From contig OZ007012.1 in assembly GCA_963931435.1 (NCBI GenBank), forward strand, positions 310,001 through 374,000: a stretch of DNA of 64,000 bases, written 5' to 3'. The notes under the pieces were generated by a model, which was given only the letters and a program-made list of their open reading frames with translations, was not told where the DNA came from and searched no databases. Numbering within the stretch: the first letter of the stretch is position 1; every line of letters begins with the position of its first letter. Position numbers and translations under genes: made by a program. Source of the DNA: Coprousia sp963931435. Its GTDB lineage: Bacteria; Actinomycetota; Coriobacteriia; Coriobacteriales; Coriobacteriaceae. Below, piece by piece: positions 52,472 to 60,604 of this stretch.

Positions 52472-53155
52472 ATGAGAGAGAACATGGCGTACAACCCGCG
52501 CGTCTACCAGCTGCGGGAGTTTCAGCTGCGCCGCATGCTCGCCATCATCGAGCAGCAGCGCGCGGCGCGTCCGGGCGGCGTGGTGTTCTTCGGGGACTCG
52601 CTCACCGAGTTCTATCCCGTCGAGCGGTGCTATCCGGAGCTGGCGGCCAGCCGGGGCGTGTACGATTGCGGCATCGGCGGGGCGACGGCCGAGGAGCTCA
52701 TGTGGATCGTTGACGAGGCCGTGATCAAGTACCGCCCGCGCGCCGTGGTGCTCATGGCTGGCACCAACGATCTGGGGCGCACGTCCCAGAGCGCTCCCAA
52801 GGAGGTCGCCCTGCGCCTGCGCGCGCTTGCCGACGTCATCCTGGGCAACCTGCCGGAGGCGCGCATCCTCGTTTGGTCGCCGCTGCCGTGCCGCGAGGAG
52901 ATCGACGGCTTGGGGGCAAAGCCGGGGTTGGTGCGCACCAACCGGTTGCTGCGCATGATCTTCACCGAGCTCGAGGAGCTCGTGCGCGATCCGCGTGTGG
53001 AGCTCGTCGACGCGTTTCCCGCTCTGCTGGACGCGGACGGCAATCCACGGGCAGAGCTTTACCGCGAAGGGGACGGGCTGCACATCAACGACGCCGGATA
53101 CGAGCGCGTCACCGCCGTGCTCGCTCCGGCGCTCGAGCGCCTGCTCGCGCGGTAG
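52472..53155 (+). CDS. SGNH/GDSL-type esterase or lipase
   Basis: The 227-residue protein starts at the ATG 4 bases after GGAGG. FFGDSLTEF (Ser43), then GIGGATAEEL, AGTNDLG and DGLHINDAGY provide the Ser, Gly, Asn and Asp-His blocks I, II, III and V of SGNH hydrolases. Such enzymes hydrolyse acyl or acetyl esters; no signal peptide is visible, so a cytoplasmic acetyl-esterase acting on sugars is likely. It stands alone after the broken celB gene, 170 bases before manA. Confidence 0.88.
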   Translation: MRENMAYNPRVYQLREFQLRRMLAIIEQQRAARPGGVVFFGDSLTEFYPVERCYPELAASRGVYDCGIGGATAEELMWIVDEAVIKYRPRAVVLMAGTNDLGRTSQSAPKEVALRLRALADVILGNLPEARILVWSPLPCREEIDGLGAKPGLVRTNRLLRMIFTELEELVRDPRVELVDAFPALLDADGNPRAELYREGDGLHINDAGYERVTAVLAPALERLLAR

Positions 53156-53325
53156 CGCCCCATCGTCACGGCGCGGCGGATCTCGGCGGCGATGCCCGAG
53201 GGCTTGCACCGGGGCGGTGCAGAGCGCGATGCCGGCGTCGCTCCGGGTGCTCGGGCGATGGGGTATCCTGAATCCAACGAGGCGGCGCGGGGCGCGCCCG
53301 CGCCTGCAGAGCAGAAAGGTCGGTC

Positions 53326-54255
53326 ATGGAATCCATTATCAAACTCGATCCGGTGTTCAAGAACATGCTGTGGGGCGGGCGCAAGCTCGAGACCGAGTTC
53401 GGTTACGACATCCCCGAGGGGCAGGTGGGCGAGTGCTGGGCCATCTCGGCGCACCCCAACGGCGACTGCACCATCGCGAGCGGGGCATACGCCGGCCATA
53501 CCCTCTCGTGGCTCTGGGCCGAGCACCGCGAGCTCTTCGGCGGCGTCGAGGGCGACCGGTTCCCGCTGCTCATCAAGATCATCGACGCCAAGCAGGACCT
53601 CTCCATCCAGGTCCATCCCGACAACGCCTACGCGGCCGAGCACGAGAACGGCTCGCTCGGTAAGAAGGAGTGCTGGTACGTGCTCTCCGCCGAGCCGGGC
53701 GGCACGATCATCGTGGGGCAGCGCGCCCGCTCGCGCGAGGAGTTTGCCCAGATGGTCGAGGCGGGCCGCTGGGATGAGCTCGTGTACGAGATCCCCGTGC
53801 ATGCGGGCGATTTCTTCCAGATCGATGCGGGCACCGTCCACGCTATCAAGGGCGGCACCGTCATCCTGGAGACGCAGCAGTCGAGCGACATCACCTATCG
53901 CGTGTACGATTTCGATCGCAAACAGGCCGACGGCAGCCTCCGCGAGCTCCATCTCGATAAGGCGCTCGATGTCATTAACTACGGCGCCGAGCTGCCGGCA
54001 TCCGGTGAGGTCGCCGCTTCGGAGGGCCCGCTCACCACGCTCGAGCAAAACGAGTGCTACACCGTGGTGCGCGCTATCGTTGCCGGAGAGCTCGCCGTGC
54101 CGGTCTCCTATCCCTTCACGTGCGTGAGCGTCATCGAGGGCGAGGGAACGCTCTGCGGCGAGCCGGTGCGCAAGGGCTCTAACCTGCTGGCGCTCTCCGC
54201 CTGCAGGGAGCTGGTGTTTGCGGGCGACATGCAGGTGATCATCTCGCATCCGTAA
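53326..54255 (+). CDS. manA: Mannose-6-phosphate isomerase, class I (short form)
   Basis: The 309-residue enzyme interconverts mannose 6-phosphate and fructose 6-phosphate. Zinc ligands are visible: LSIQVHPDN, GKKECWYVL and DAGTVHAIKGG. LWGGRKLETEFGYDIP is the usual N-terminal motif, and length matches the short Gram-positive form. Its AGAAAGGTCGGTC ribosome site gives a confident start. It would feed sugars imported by a mannose-type PTS into glycolysis, and the EIIA/EIIB pair at 30473-31459 is a possible partner. A terminator follows. Confidence 0.95.
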   Translation: MESIIKLDPVFKNMLWGGRKLETEFGYDIPEGQVGECWAISAHPNGDCTIASGAYAGHTLSWLWAEHRELFGGVEGDRFPLLIKIIDAKQDLSIQVHPDNAYAAEHENGSLGKKECWYVLSAEPGGTIIVGQRARSREEFAQMVEAGRWDELVYEIPVHAGDFFQIDAGTVHAIKGGTVILETQQSSDITYRVYDFDRKQADGSLRELHLDKALDVINYGAELPASGEVAASEGPLTTLEQNECYTVVRAIVAGELAVPVSYPFTCVSVIEGEGTLCGEPVRKGSNLLALSACRELVFAGDMQVIISHP

Positions 54256-54293
54256 GGGTTGCGCTGCGACCCGCACAACAAGGTGGCGGGCAC

Positions 54294-54330
54294 ACGGCGC
54301 GGCGGCGTTGAGCCTCCGCGCCGTTTCTTG
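54294..54330 (+). terminator. Terminator after manA
   Basis: ACGGCGCGG (54294-54302) pairs with CCGCGCCGT (54316-54324), followed by TTCTTG. Nine-bp stem with a 13-base loop. Confidence 0.75.
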
Positions 54331-54769
54331 TGCGCAGAAGCGAGCATACGCGTCGCTTACAGAAAAAAATAACCCCCCTTGACCAAAAAAGCGCTTCAAA
54401 TAGCGATTGGACGCGGCAATGAGCCGCTCTGACGGGTTCGAACGGTCGGGCTCCGCCATGGTAGAAGCGCGTTTCCTGCGGAAACGCCAGTTCGGGCGGA
54501 GTCGCACGCTGTTCAGGCGTCCGGATCGGCCGTCAATCGAGGGGCGAATCGTTATTTCGATACACTCTTTGTCCACGGGGGTATCCATCTCCCCATCAGC
54601 TCGGTCATGATTCCTTTTTGTTACCTTTGGCTAATTTGTGCTTCACATGACAGCTTCGCCGTGGTAGTTTACTGGGGTGAACAAACGCGTGAGCGCGTGC
54701 CCCTGCATGGGCGGCGCCTGCGTGTTTGACTTGACGGTCGGGATGACGAGCGCAAAGAAGGTGATAGTA
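54331..54769 (+). promoter_or_regulatory. Long AT-richer leader of the feo operon
   Basis: This 439-base gap is clearly less GC-rich than the rest (AGAAAAAAATAACCCC around 54361). TTACCTTTGGCTAA at 54621-54634 is an imperfect palindrome that, read inverted, resembles DtxR-type boxes. Just upstream of the first feoA is TTGACTTGACGG (54726-54737). A frame starting with GTG at 54677 adds 31 Cys-containing residues (CPCMGGACVF) to the first FeoA; it has no ribosome site and was not used. Confidence 0.5.
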
Positions 54770-55009
54770 ATGGCAGCAGGTCCCACGATGCCGGCAATGC
54801 CGCTCTCGTTGGTGCGTGCTGGCGAGACGGTCACCGTTGCGCGCGTGCTGGGCAACGAGGATATGAAGCACCACCTCGGTAACCTCGGGTTTGTCGAGGG
54901 GTCAGAGGTCCATGTGGTCTCTGCCAGCGGCGGCAATATCATCGTGACCATCAAGGGTGCGCGCTTTGGCCTTGACGCCAAAGTGGCGCAGCACGTCATG
55001 ACCGTGTAG
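54770..55009 (+). CDS. feoA: Ferrous iron transport protein A, first copy
   Basis: The ATG at 54770 follows AAGAAGGTGA and gives 79 residues. VRAGETVTVARVLGNEDMKH and LGNLGFVEGSEVHVVSASGGNIIV show the SH3-like FeoA fold, in which a Leu-Gly-x-x-x-Gly turn precedes the second strand. FeoA is a small cytoplasmic protein that assists FeoB. Two tandem feoA genes before feoB are common in Gram-positives. The gene is presumably iron-regulated through the operator elements upstream. Confidence 0.88.
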   Translation: MAAGPTMPAMPLSLVRAGETVTVARVLGNEDMKHHLGNLGFVEGSEVHVVSASGGNIIVTIKGARFGLDAKVAQHVMTV

Positions 55010-55072
55010 CCTCTTGCGTCGGCGTTTGCGCTTCGGCGGGGGCAGGTAGATGAGGTTGAAAGGGGGAAACCA

Positions 55073-55294
55073 ATGAAGACGATGGGAGACGTGGCGATCG
55101 GCGACTCCGCGACGATTGTCAAGCTTCATGGCGACGGTGCGCTGCGCCGCCACCTCATGGACCTGGGTCTTATCAAGGGGACGCAGTTCAAGGTGGTCAA
55201 GGTGGCGCCGCTTGGCGATCCGATCCAGATCACCGTGCGCGGATACGAGCTCTCCATCCGCAAGGAGGAGGCCGCTATCGTCGAGGTGCAGTAG
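55073..55294 (+). CDS. feoA: Ferrous iron transport protein A, second copy
   Basis: The 73-residue protein starts MKTMGDVAIGDSATIVKL behind AAAGGGGGAAACC. LMDLGLIKGTQFKVVKVAPLGDPIQI and YELSIRKEEAAIVEV are standard FeoA features. It resembles canonical FeoA better than the first copy does. It lies 63 bases after that gene; 149 bases separate it from feoB, and that gap carries an apparent iron-box palindrome and a possible second promoter. Confidence 0.92.
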   Translation: MKTMGDVAIGDSATIVKLHGDGALRRHLMDLGLIKGTQFKVVKVAPLGDPIQITVRGYELSIRKEEAAIVEVQ

Positions 55295-55316
55295 AGCCTC
55301 TAATTTTACCGGTAGA

Positions 55317-55332
55317 GTTAGGCGTGTCTAAC
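55317..55332 (+). promoter_or_regulatory. Candidate DtxR/IdeR-type operator before feoB
   Basis: GTTAGGCGTGTCTAAC is a near-perfect palindrome (GTTAG and CTAAC arms) matching the core of metal-responsive DtxR-family boxes (TTAGGCnnGCCTAA-like). Immediately downstream is TTGATA (55335-55340), and a second small palindrome, TTGTTAGACAA (55355-55365), sits where the -10 would be. The arrangement fits repression of feoB when iron is plentiful. Confidence 0.55.
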
Positions 55333-55443
55333 AATTGATACTGCAGAGGCATCATTTGTTAGACAAGGCAAATTTCCTCGCGTGCCCACGCGGTGCGCCG
55401 CCCAGCTCAGAACATTCGTTTCAAAGCCAAGGAAGAAGGACAC

Positions 55444-57690
55444 ATGGCAGCTTCAGAGCTTCATGTCGCGTTGGCGGGTAACCCCAACTGCGGGAAAACA
55501 ACCCTCTTCAACCTGATCACCGGCCAAAACGGCTACGTGGGCAACTGGCCCGGCGTGACGGTTGAGAAGAAGGAGGCGCGCCTCTCGAGCGACAAGAGCG
55601 TCATCGTGACGGACCTCCCCGGTATCTATTCACTCTCCCCGTACAGCCCCGAGGAGCGCGTGAGCCGCGATTATCTGATGAGCGGCGAGCCCGACGTCGT
55701 CATCCAACTGATCGACGCCACCAATCTCGAGCGCAACCTCTATCTCGCGCTCCAGGTCATCGAGACGGGCCTGCCCGTTGTCGTGGCACTCAACATGGCC
55801 GACCTCGTGGAGAAAAACGGCGACAAGATCGACACTCGGGCCCTCTCCCGTCGGCTCGGTTGCCCGGTGCTTATGGTCTCCGCCCTTAAGAACAAGGGCA
55901 TCGACGAGCTTTTTAGTGAGGTCAAGCGCGCTGCGGGCAAGAAGGGCAAGGTTGCCGAGCACAAGTTTGACTCCGCCATCGAGGAGGTGCTCGACAAGAT
56001 CGAGGCGCTCCTGCCGGGCTCTGTGCCTGCGGAGAAGCGCCGCTACTGGGCCGTCAAGCTCTTCGAGCGCGACGCGGACGCCCAGAGGCTCGTCAATCTC
56101 ACCAAAGATGCGTCCGCGGCAGTCGAGCGGCTCATCGCGCAGTGCGAGCAGGATTGCGACGACGACGCCGAGTCCATCATCACCGGTGAGCGCTATGCCG
56201 TCATCGCGCACATCATGGACGAGTGCGTCAAGAAGGCGCCGGCGCGCATGTCGACCTCCGAGAAGATCGACCGGATCGTGACGAACCGCATCCTGGGCCT
56301 CCCCATCTTCATCCTCATCATGTGGGCGGTGTACAGCATCGCCACCGGTGCGGACGCCTTCGGCACCGCCGGCACCGACTGGGTGAACGACAACCTCTTT
56401 GGCGAGGGCTTCGAGCTCTTTGGCATGGCGTTCCCCTCCATTCCGGGCGCCATCGAGGGCTGGCTCGTCTCCATCGGGGCGAGCGACCTCGTCCAGAGCC
56501 TCATCTTGGACGGCGTCGTTGCGGGCGTGGGCGCGGTGCTCGGCTTCATTCCGCAGATGTTCGTGCTCTTCGTGCTGCTCTCCTTCCTCGAGGACTGCGG
56601 CTATATGGCGCGCGTCGCCTTTGTGATGGACCGCGTGTTCCGTCGCTTCGGCCTCTCCGGCAAGTCGTTCATCCCCATGCTCGTCGCCACCGGCTGCGGC
56701 GTGCCCGGCGTGCTCGCCACCAAGACCATCGAGAACGAGAAGGACCGCCGTATGACGGTCATGACCACGACGTTCATCCCCTGCGGCGCCAAGCTGCCCA
56801 TCATCGCGCTGCTCATGGGCGCGCTGGTGGGCGATGCCGAGGCGAACTGGATCAGCCCGCTCTTCTACTTCCTCGGCGTCCTCGCGGTCATCGTCTCGGG
56901 CGTCATGCTCAAGAAGACCAAGCTCTTCGCCGGCCGCCCGACCCCGTTTGTCATGGAGCTGCCGAGCTACCACTTCCCTTCGGTCCGCTCGTGGGCGCTG
57001 CACGTGTGGGAGCGCGTTTCCGCCTACATCAAGAAGGCCTTCACGATCATCTTCGCGTCGACCGTGGTGGTGTGGTTCCTCTCCAACTTCGGCGTGGCGA
57101 GCTGGGCGGGCGGCTCGGGCTCGTTCGGCTTCCTGCCCGCGATGGCGGGCGTGCCCGAGGAGTTCACCGATTACTCCGTGCTCGCGATGCTCGGAGGCGC
57201 CATCGCCTTCATCTTCAACCCGCTTGGCTTTGACACCTGGCAGGCGACGGCTATGTCCATCACGGGCCTCGTTGCCAAGGAGAACGTCGTCGCGACGGCG
57301 AGCTCGCTGCTCCACATCGCCGACGGCACCGAGACCGACCCGAACCTCTGGGCTGCGTTTGCCGGCATGTTCCCCACGGTGGGCGCCATCGCGGCCTTTG
57401 GCGCGTTCAACCTGCTCTGCGCCCCGTGCTTTGCGGCCATGGGCACGATCCGCGCCCAGATGAACTCCGCCAAGTGGACCGCTATCGCCATCGGGTACGA
57501 GTGCGGTTTCGCATGGGTCGTCGGTCTTATCATCAACCAGTTCTACCTGGCTGCTACCGGCGTGTTCAGCTTCTGGACCATCGTTGCCGTGCTGTTTGCG
57601 GCCGCAATTCTCTTCCAGCTCTTCCGTCCTATGCCCAAGTACGCTTGGACCGACGAGCATGACGATGCGATGGCGCCGGCTGCCGCGTAG
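55444..57690 (+). CDS. feoB: Ferrous iron transport protein B (GTPase permease)
   Basis: The 748-residue protein imports Fe2+. The ATG at 55444 follows GGAAGAAGGAC. The N-terminal G domain has G1 GNPNCGKTT (residues 12-19), G3 DLPGIYSL and G4 NMAD, followed by the GDI helical domain. The membrane part has the two Gate motifs: FLEDCGYMARVAF, VPGVLATKTIENEKDRRM, and later GLVAKENVVATASS. Seven to eight hydrophobic segments are visible. It is the main gene of the feo operon; a FeoB-associated Cys-rich protein follows 224 bases later after a terminator. Confidence 0.97.
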   Translation: MAASELHVALAGNPNCGKTTLFNLITGQNGYVGNWPGVTVEKKEARLSSDKSVIVTDLPGIYSLSPYSPEERVSRDYLMSGEPDVVIQLIDATNLERNLYLALQVIETGLPVVVALNMADLVEKNGDKIDTRALSRRLGCPVLMVSALKNKGIDELFSEVKRAAGKKGKVAEHKFDSAIEEVLDKIEALLPGSVPAEKRRYWAVKLFERDADAQRLVNLTKDASAAVERLIAQCEQDCDDDAESIITGERYAVIAHIMDECVKKAPARMSTSEKIDRIVTNRILGLPIFILIMWAVYSIATGADAFGTAGTDWVNDNLFGEGFELFGMAFPSIPGAIEGWLVSIGASDLVQSLILDGVVAGVGAVLGFIPQMFVLFVLLSFLEDCGYMARVAFVMDRVFRRFGLSGKSFIPMLVATGCGVPGVLATKTIENEKDRRMTVMTTTFIPCGAKLPIIALLMGALVGDAEANWISPLFYFLGVLAVIVSGVMLKKTKLFAGRPTPFVMELPSYHFPSVRSWALHVWERVSAYIKKAFTIIFASTVVVWFLSNFGVASWAGGSGSFGFLPAMAGVPEEFTDYSVLAMLGGAIAFIFNPLGFDTWQATAMSITGLVAKENVVATASSLLHIADGTETDPNLWAAFAGMFPTVGAIAAFGAFNLLCAPCFAAMGTIRAQMNSAKWTAIAIGYECGFAWVVGLIINQFYLAATGVFSFWTIVAVLFAAAILFQLFRPMPKYAWTDEHDDAMAPAAA

Positions 57691-57737
57691 CGCGAGCGCG
57701 CGGTGACACGCTCCGGCTCACCAATGGATTGTCGAGG

Positions 57738-57772
57738 CGGCGGGTGCCCTGGGGTGCCCGCCGTCTTCTTGT
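57738..57772 (+). terminator. Terminator after feoB
   Basis: CGGCGGGTGCCC (57738-57749) pairs with GGGTGCCCGCCG (57752-57763) using two G-T wobbles, followed by TCTTCTTG. The tight loop and T-rich tail make it a convincing terminator. Confidence 0.75.
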
Positions 57773-57914
57773 TGCGGGTGGGGCGGGGCGTCGGTGCGCC
57801 AGACGGCGGGGGAGCCTCTGACGGGTCGCCGGTGTTTTTGCCGACGTTCGGCAATGTCGCTGACGGAGGTCTCGTAAACGGGTAAAGTTAGCAATAGCAA
57901 ACTAAGGAGGGACC

Positions 57915-58121
57915 ATGTCTCTTGCGGATATCCTCATCCTCGCGTTCGTCGCGGTCGCCTTCGTGGCGGTGTGCGTGCGCATCCGGCGCAAGGGTGCGTG
58001 CGCGGATTGCGCGGAGGGGGGCGCATGCACCGGGCACTGCTCGTCGGCGCGGAGGAGGAGCTGTCCCGCCGTCAAGGGCGTCGACGCCGTTGCCGATGAG
58101 CTGGGCCGCGGCGTGAAATGA
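57915..58121 (+). CDS. FeoB-associated Cys-rich membrane protein
   Basis: The 68-residue protein starts MSLADILILAFVAVAFVAV, one membrane helix, followed by a basic, Cys-rich tail (CADCAEGGACTGHC). This matches the small proteins encoded beside feoB in many Gram-positives, thought to assist FeoB or bind iron. It has a strong AAGGAGGG site. GTTAGCAATAGCAAACTAA lies just upstream (57886-57905) and shares TTAG/CTAA arms with the feoB operator, so it may have its own iron-regulated promoter. Confidence 0.82.
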   Translation: MSLADILILAFVAVAFVAVCVRIRRKGACADCAEGGACTGHCSSARRRSCPAVKGVDAVADELGRGVK

Positions 58122-58425
58122 GGGCCCCGTCTCCCACCGCTTGTTCTCGTGAGCATTATGCGCGTGGGCAAAATCGATAGGGTGCCGCGCCCCGTCGACG
58201 CCGGCGAGCGGTATCGCGATCGATAAGGGCATGCGGCTGCATTGCGGGCGGGGCGGCAGCGGCCGAGCCGTCCCGTCCGCATGGCGTGCGCCCGATGCGG
58301 CCCCGAGGGGGCGTCGCGGCCGAGCGCCTGGGTAATGCCGCCGAAACAATCCCGTGCGATAATAAAACACTGTTGGGGCGCCCGCCCCTCCCCATGGCCT
58401 ATGGTCTTTTCAGGAGGAGAACCCT
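58122..58425 (+). promoter_or_regulatory. Leader and candidate promoter of the GS-like gene
   Basis: This 304-base gap holds GATAAT at 58358-58363, a good -10, about 65 bases before the start. The first part has GC-rich sequence and no ORF with coding character. No classical GlnR or NtcA-type box was found by eye. Confidence 0.45.
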
Positions 58426-59766
58426 ATGGACCAGCAGCAGTACATCGACTTCGTCCTGCGTACCGTCGAGGAGCGCGACATCCGCTTCATCCGCCTGTGG
58501 TTCTGCGACGTGCTCGGCCGCCTCAAGAGCTTCGCCATCGCGCCGGAGGACCTGGAGGCCGCCTTCGAGGAGGGCATCGGGTTCGACGGCTCGGCCATCG
58601 AGGGCTTCACGCCCAAGGAGGAGGCCGACATGCTGGCGTTCCCCGACCCCTCGACCTTCCAGGTGCTTCCGTGGCGCCCCAAGCACGACGGCGCCGCCCG
58701 CGTCTTCTGCGACGTGTGCACGCCCGATCGCAAGCCCTTCTCCGGCGATCCGCGCGAATGCCTGCGGCGCATGTTCTACCGTGCCGAGGCGCGCGGCTAC
58801 CTCCTGAACGTCGGCGCGGAGCTCGAGTACTACTATTTCCCCGACGACCACACCCCCGAGCCCATGGACGAGGTGGGCTACTTCGACCTCACGCCCGATG
58901 ACTCGGCGCGCGACCTGCGCCGCGAGACCGTTCTCATGCTCGAGAAGATGAGCATCCCCGTGGAGTACACCTTCCACAGCTCGGGCCGCTCGCAGCACGG
59001 GATCTCGCTCAGGCATGCCGAGGCGCTGACGGCTTCGGACGCTATCACCACCGCCAAGCACGTCATCCGCTTGGAGGCCTACCAGGCGGGTATCCATGCC
59101 TCGTTCATGCCCAAGCCCATCGCCGGCGAGGCGGCGAGCGCCATGATGCTCCACCAGTCGCTGTTCGACCACCAGGGCAACAACGTCTTCTGGGGTGAGG
59201 ACGACCCGGTCTACCACCTCTCGCCCATCGCGAAGAGCTACATGGCGGGCATCCTGGCCCATGCGCGCGAGATGACGGCCATCACCAACCCCACCATCAA
59301 CTCCTACAAGCGCATCCTCGGCGACGAGGGCCCCACGCCCAAGGCGGCCACCTGGGGGCTGCGCAACCGCGCCGCGATGATCCGCGTGCCCATCTACAAG
59401 CCCGACAAGCAGCTCTCCACCCGCATCGAGCTGCGCAACCCCGATCCCATGGCCAATCCCTACCTGGTGAACGCCGTGACGCTCGCCGCAGGTCTGGACG
59501 GCATCGAGCGCGGGCTCGCCCTGCCGCCCGAGGCGACGGCCGAGCAGCTCGCCCGCAGCCCGCGCGAGCTGGCCGATGCCGGGTTCGCCCCGCTGCCGCA
59601 GAGCCTCGACGAGGCGCTCGACGTGTTCGAGGAGTCCGAGTTCATGAAGGACGCACTCGGCGAGCACATCCACGCGTTCTTCCTCGCCAAGAAGCGCGAC
59701 GAGTGGGAGAAGTTCGCCTCTCACATCACTGATTGGGAGATCAGGCACTATCTCGCCAATTCATAA
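58426..59766 (+). CDS. Glutamine synthetase-like protein lacking three metal-binding residues
   Basis: The 446-residue protein aligns end to end with GSI-alpha enzymes such as Bacillus subtilis GlnA (444 residues): FDGSAIEGF, GAELEYYYF, SFMPKPIAGE, INSYKRI, RNRAAMIRVP and NPDPMANPYL. Of the six residues that bind the two catalytic metals, Glu132, Glu134 and the Glu of TRIELR (335) remain. The Glu pair of the HEVAPGQHEI block is replaced by Ser185 and Gly192 (HSSGRSQHGI), and the His of GMHC by Met241. Ordinary ATP-dependent glutamine formation is therefore doubtful. It may be a paralogue with another amine or a non-catalytic role. A GlnR-like regulator follows. Confidence 0.88.
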   Translation: MDQQQYIDFVLRTVEERDIRFIRLWFCDVLGRLKSFAIAPEDLEAAFEEGIGFDGSAIEGFTPKEEADMLAFPDPSTFQVLPWRPKHDGAARVFCDVCTPDRKPFSGDPRECLRRMFYRAEARGYLLNVGAELEYYYFPDDHTPEPMDEVGYFDLTPDDSARDLRRETVLMLEKMSIPVEYTFHSSGRSQHGISLRHAEALTASDAITTAKHVIRLEAYQAGIHASFMPKPIAGEAASAMMLHQSLFDHQGNNVFWGEDDPVYHLSPIAKSYMAGILAHAREMTAITNPTINSYKRILGDEGPTPKAATWGLRNRAAMIRVPIYKPDKQLSTRIELRNPDPMANPYLVNAVTLAAGLDGIERGLALPPEATAEQLARSPRELADAGFAPLPQSLDEALDVFEESEFMKDALGEHIHAFFLAKKRDEWEKFASHITDWEIRHYLANS

Positions 59767-59832
59767 GGTGCCTGCGCCGGGGTGGACCGGCGCCGGCATG
59801 CGGTAAGATACCAACAAGCAAGGAGGTGGGGC

Positions 59833-60495
59833 ATGGCCGAGAAAAGCATCCTGTTCATGGCGCGCACCACGCGGTTCCACGAGTTCGCCCAATCGCTCAC
59901 GGCTTCGCTGGGCGTCGAGGTCAACCTGGCCACGCCTGATTCACCCACGGCGGCCCACGAGTTCGACCTGCTGCTGCTCGATGCTGACGGCGTGCGCAAC
60001 GACCGCATCGAGCAGATCGCCAAATGGCTCGACGATCGGGGAAACATCCCGATGCTGGTGATCGTGGACGAGGAGACCCTGCCTACGCTGAGTCTGCCGG
60101 CGCACGCGCGCTGCGATTTCGTCTGCTCGTCTGCCTCGACGGTCGAGCTGGAGGTGCGCTCGCGCCGCCTTCTGGGCGAGGACGACCCGTTCGCCGTCAA
60201 CGACATCCTGCATGTGGACAACATGGTCATCAACCTCGCAACCTACCAGGTGTATCTGGATGACGAGCCGGTCGACCTCACCCTCATGGAGTATTCGCTG
60301 CTCTCCTTCCTGGCGACCCATCCCAACCGTGCGTACAGCCGCGAGGTGCTGCTGCACCGGGTGTGGGGCTTCGAGTACTGCGGCGGCACGCGCACCGTCG
60401 ACGTGCACATCCGGCGCATCCGCTCCAAGGTGGGTCCGCAGATCGCGGCGCACATCACCACGGTGCGCGGCGTGGGCTATCTTTTCAAGGATTGA
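59833..60495 (+). CDS. Orphan OmpR-family regulator with atypical receiver, GlnR-like
   Basis: The ATG at 59833 follows AAGGAGGTGGGG, giving 220 residues. The receiver domain (1-110) keeps LLLLDADG but lacks the acidic pair at the N-terminus (ILFMARTT instead of a VDDE pattern) and the conserved Lys, so it is unlikely to be phosphorylated normally. The winged helix (about 125-220) has LTLMEYSLLSFLATHPNRAYSREVLL, in parts, then GGTRTVDVHIRRIRSKVG and VRGVGYLF. Size, layout and atypical receiver match actinobacterial GlnR, the regulator of nitrogen genes. It lies 66 bases after the GS-like gene, with no kinase beside it. Confidence 0.85.
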   Translation: MAEKSILFMARTTRFHEFAQSLTASLGVEVNLATPDSPTAAHEFDLLLLDADGVRNDRIEQIAKWLDDRGNIPMLVIVDEETLPTLSLPAHARCDFVCSSASTVELEVRSRRLLGEDDPFAVNDILHVDNMVINLATYQVYLDDEPVDLTLMEYSLLSFLATHPNRAYSREVLLHRVWGFEYCGGTRTVDVHIRRIRSKVGPQIAAHITTVRGVGYLFKD

Positions 60496-60604
60496 TCGAC
60501 GCATTCTTAAAGAACGCTAAAGGTTGCGTGCAACCGCCATCGAGCCGCTCAACCGGGGTACAACGTTTTCGACTGAATTGGGAGGCAAGAAAGGAAGCCC
60601 AGCC

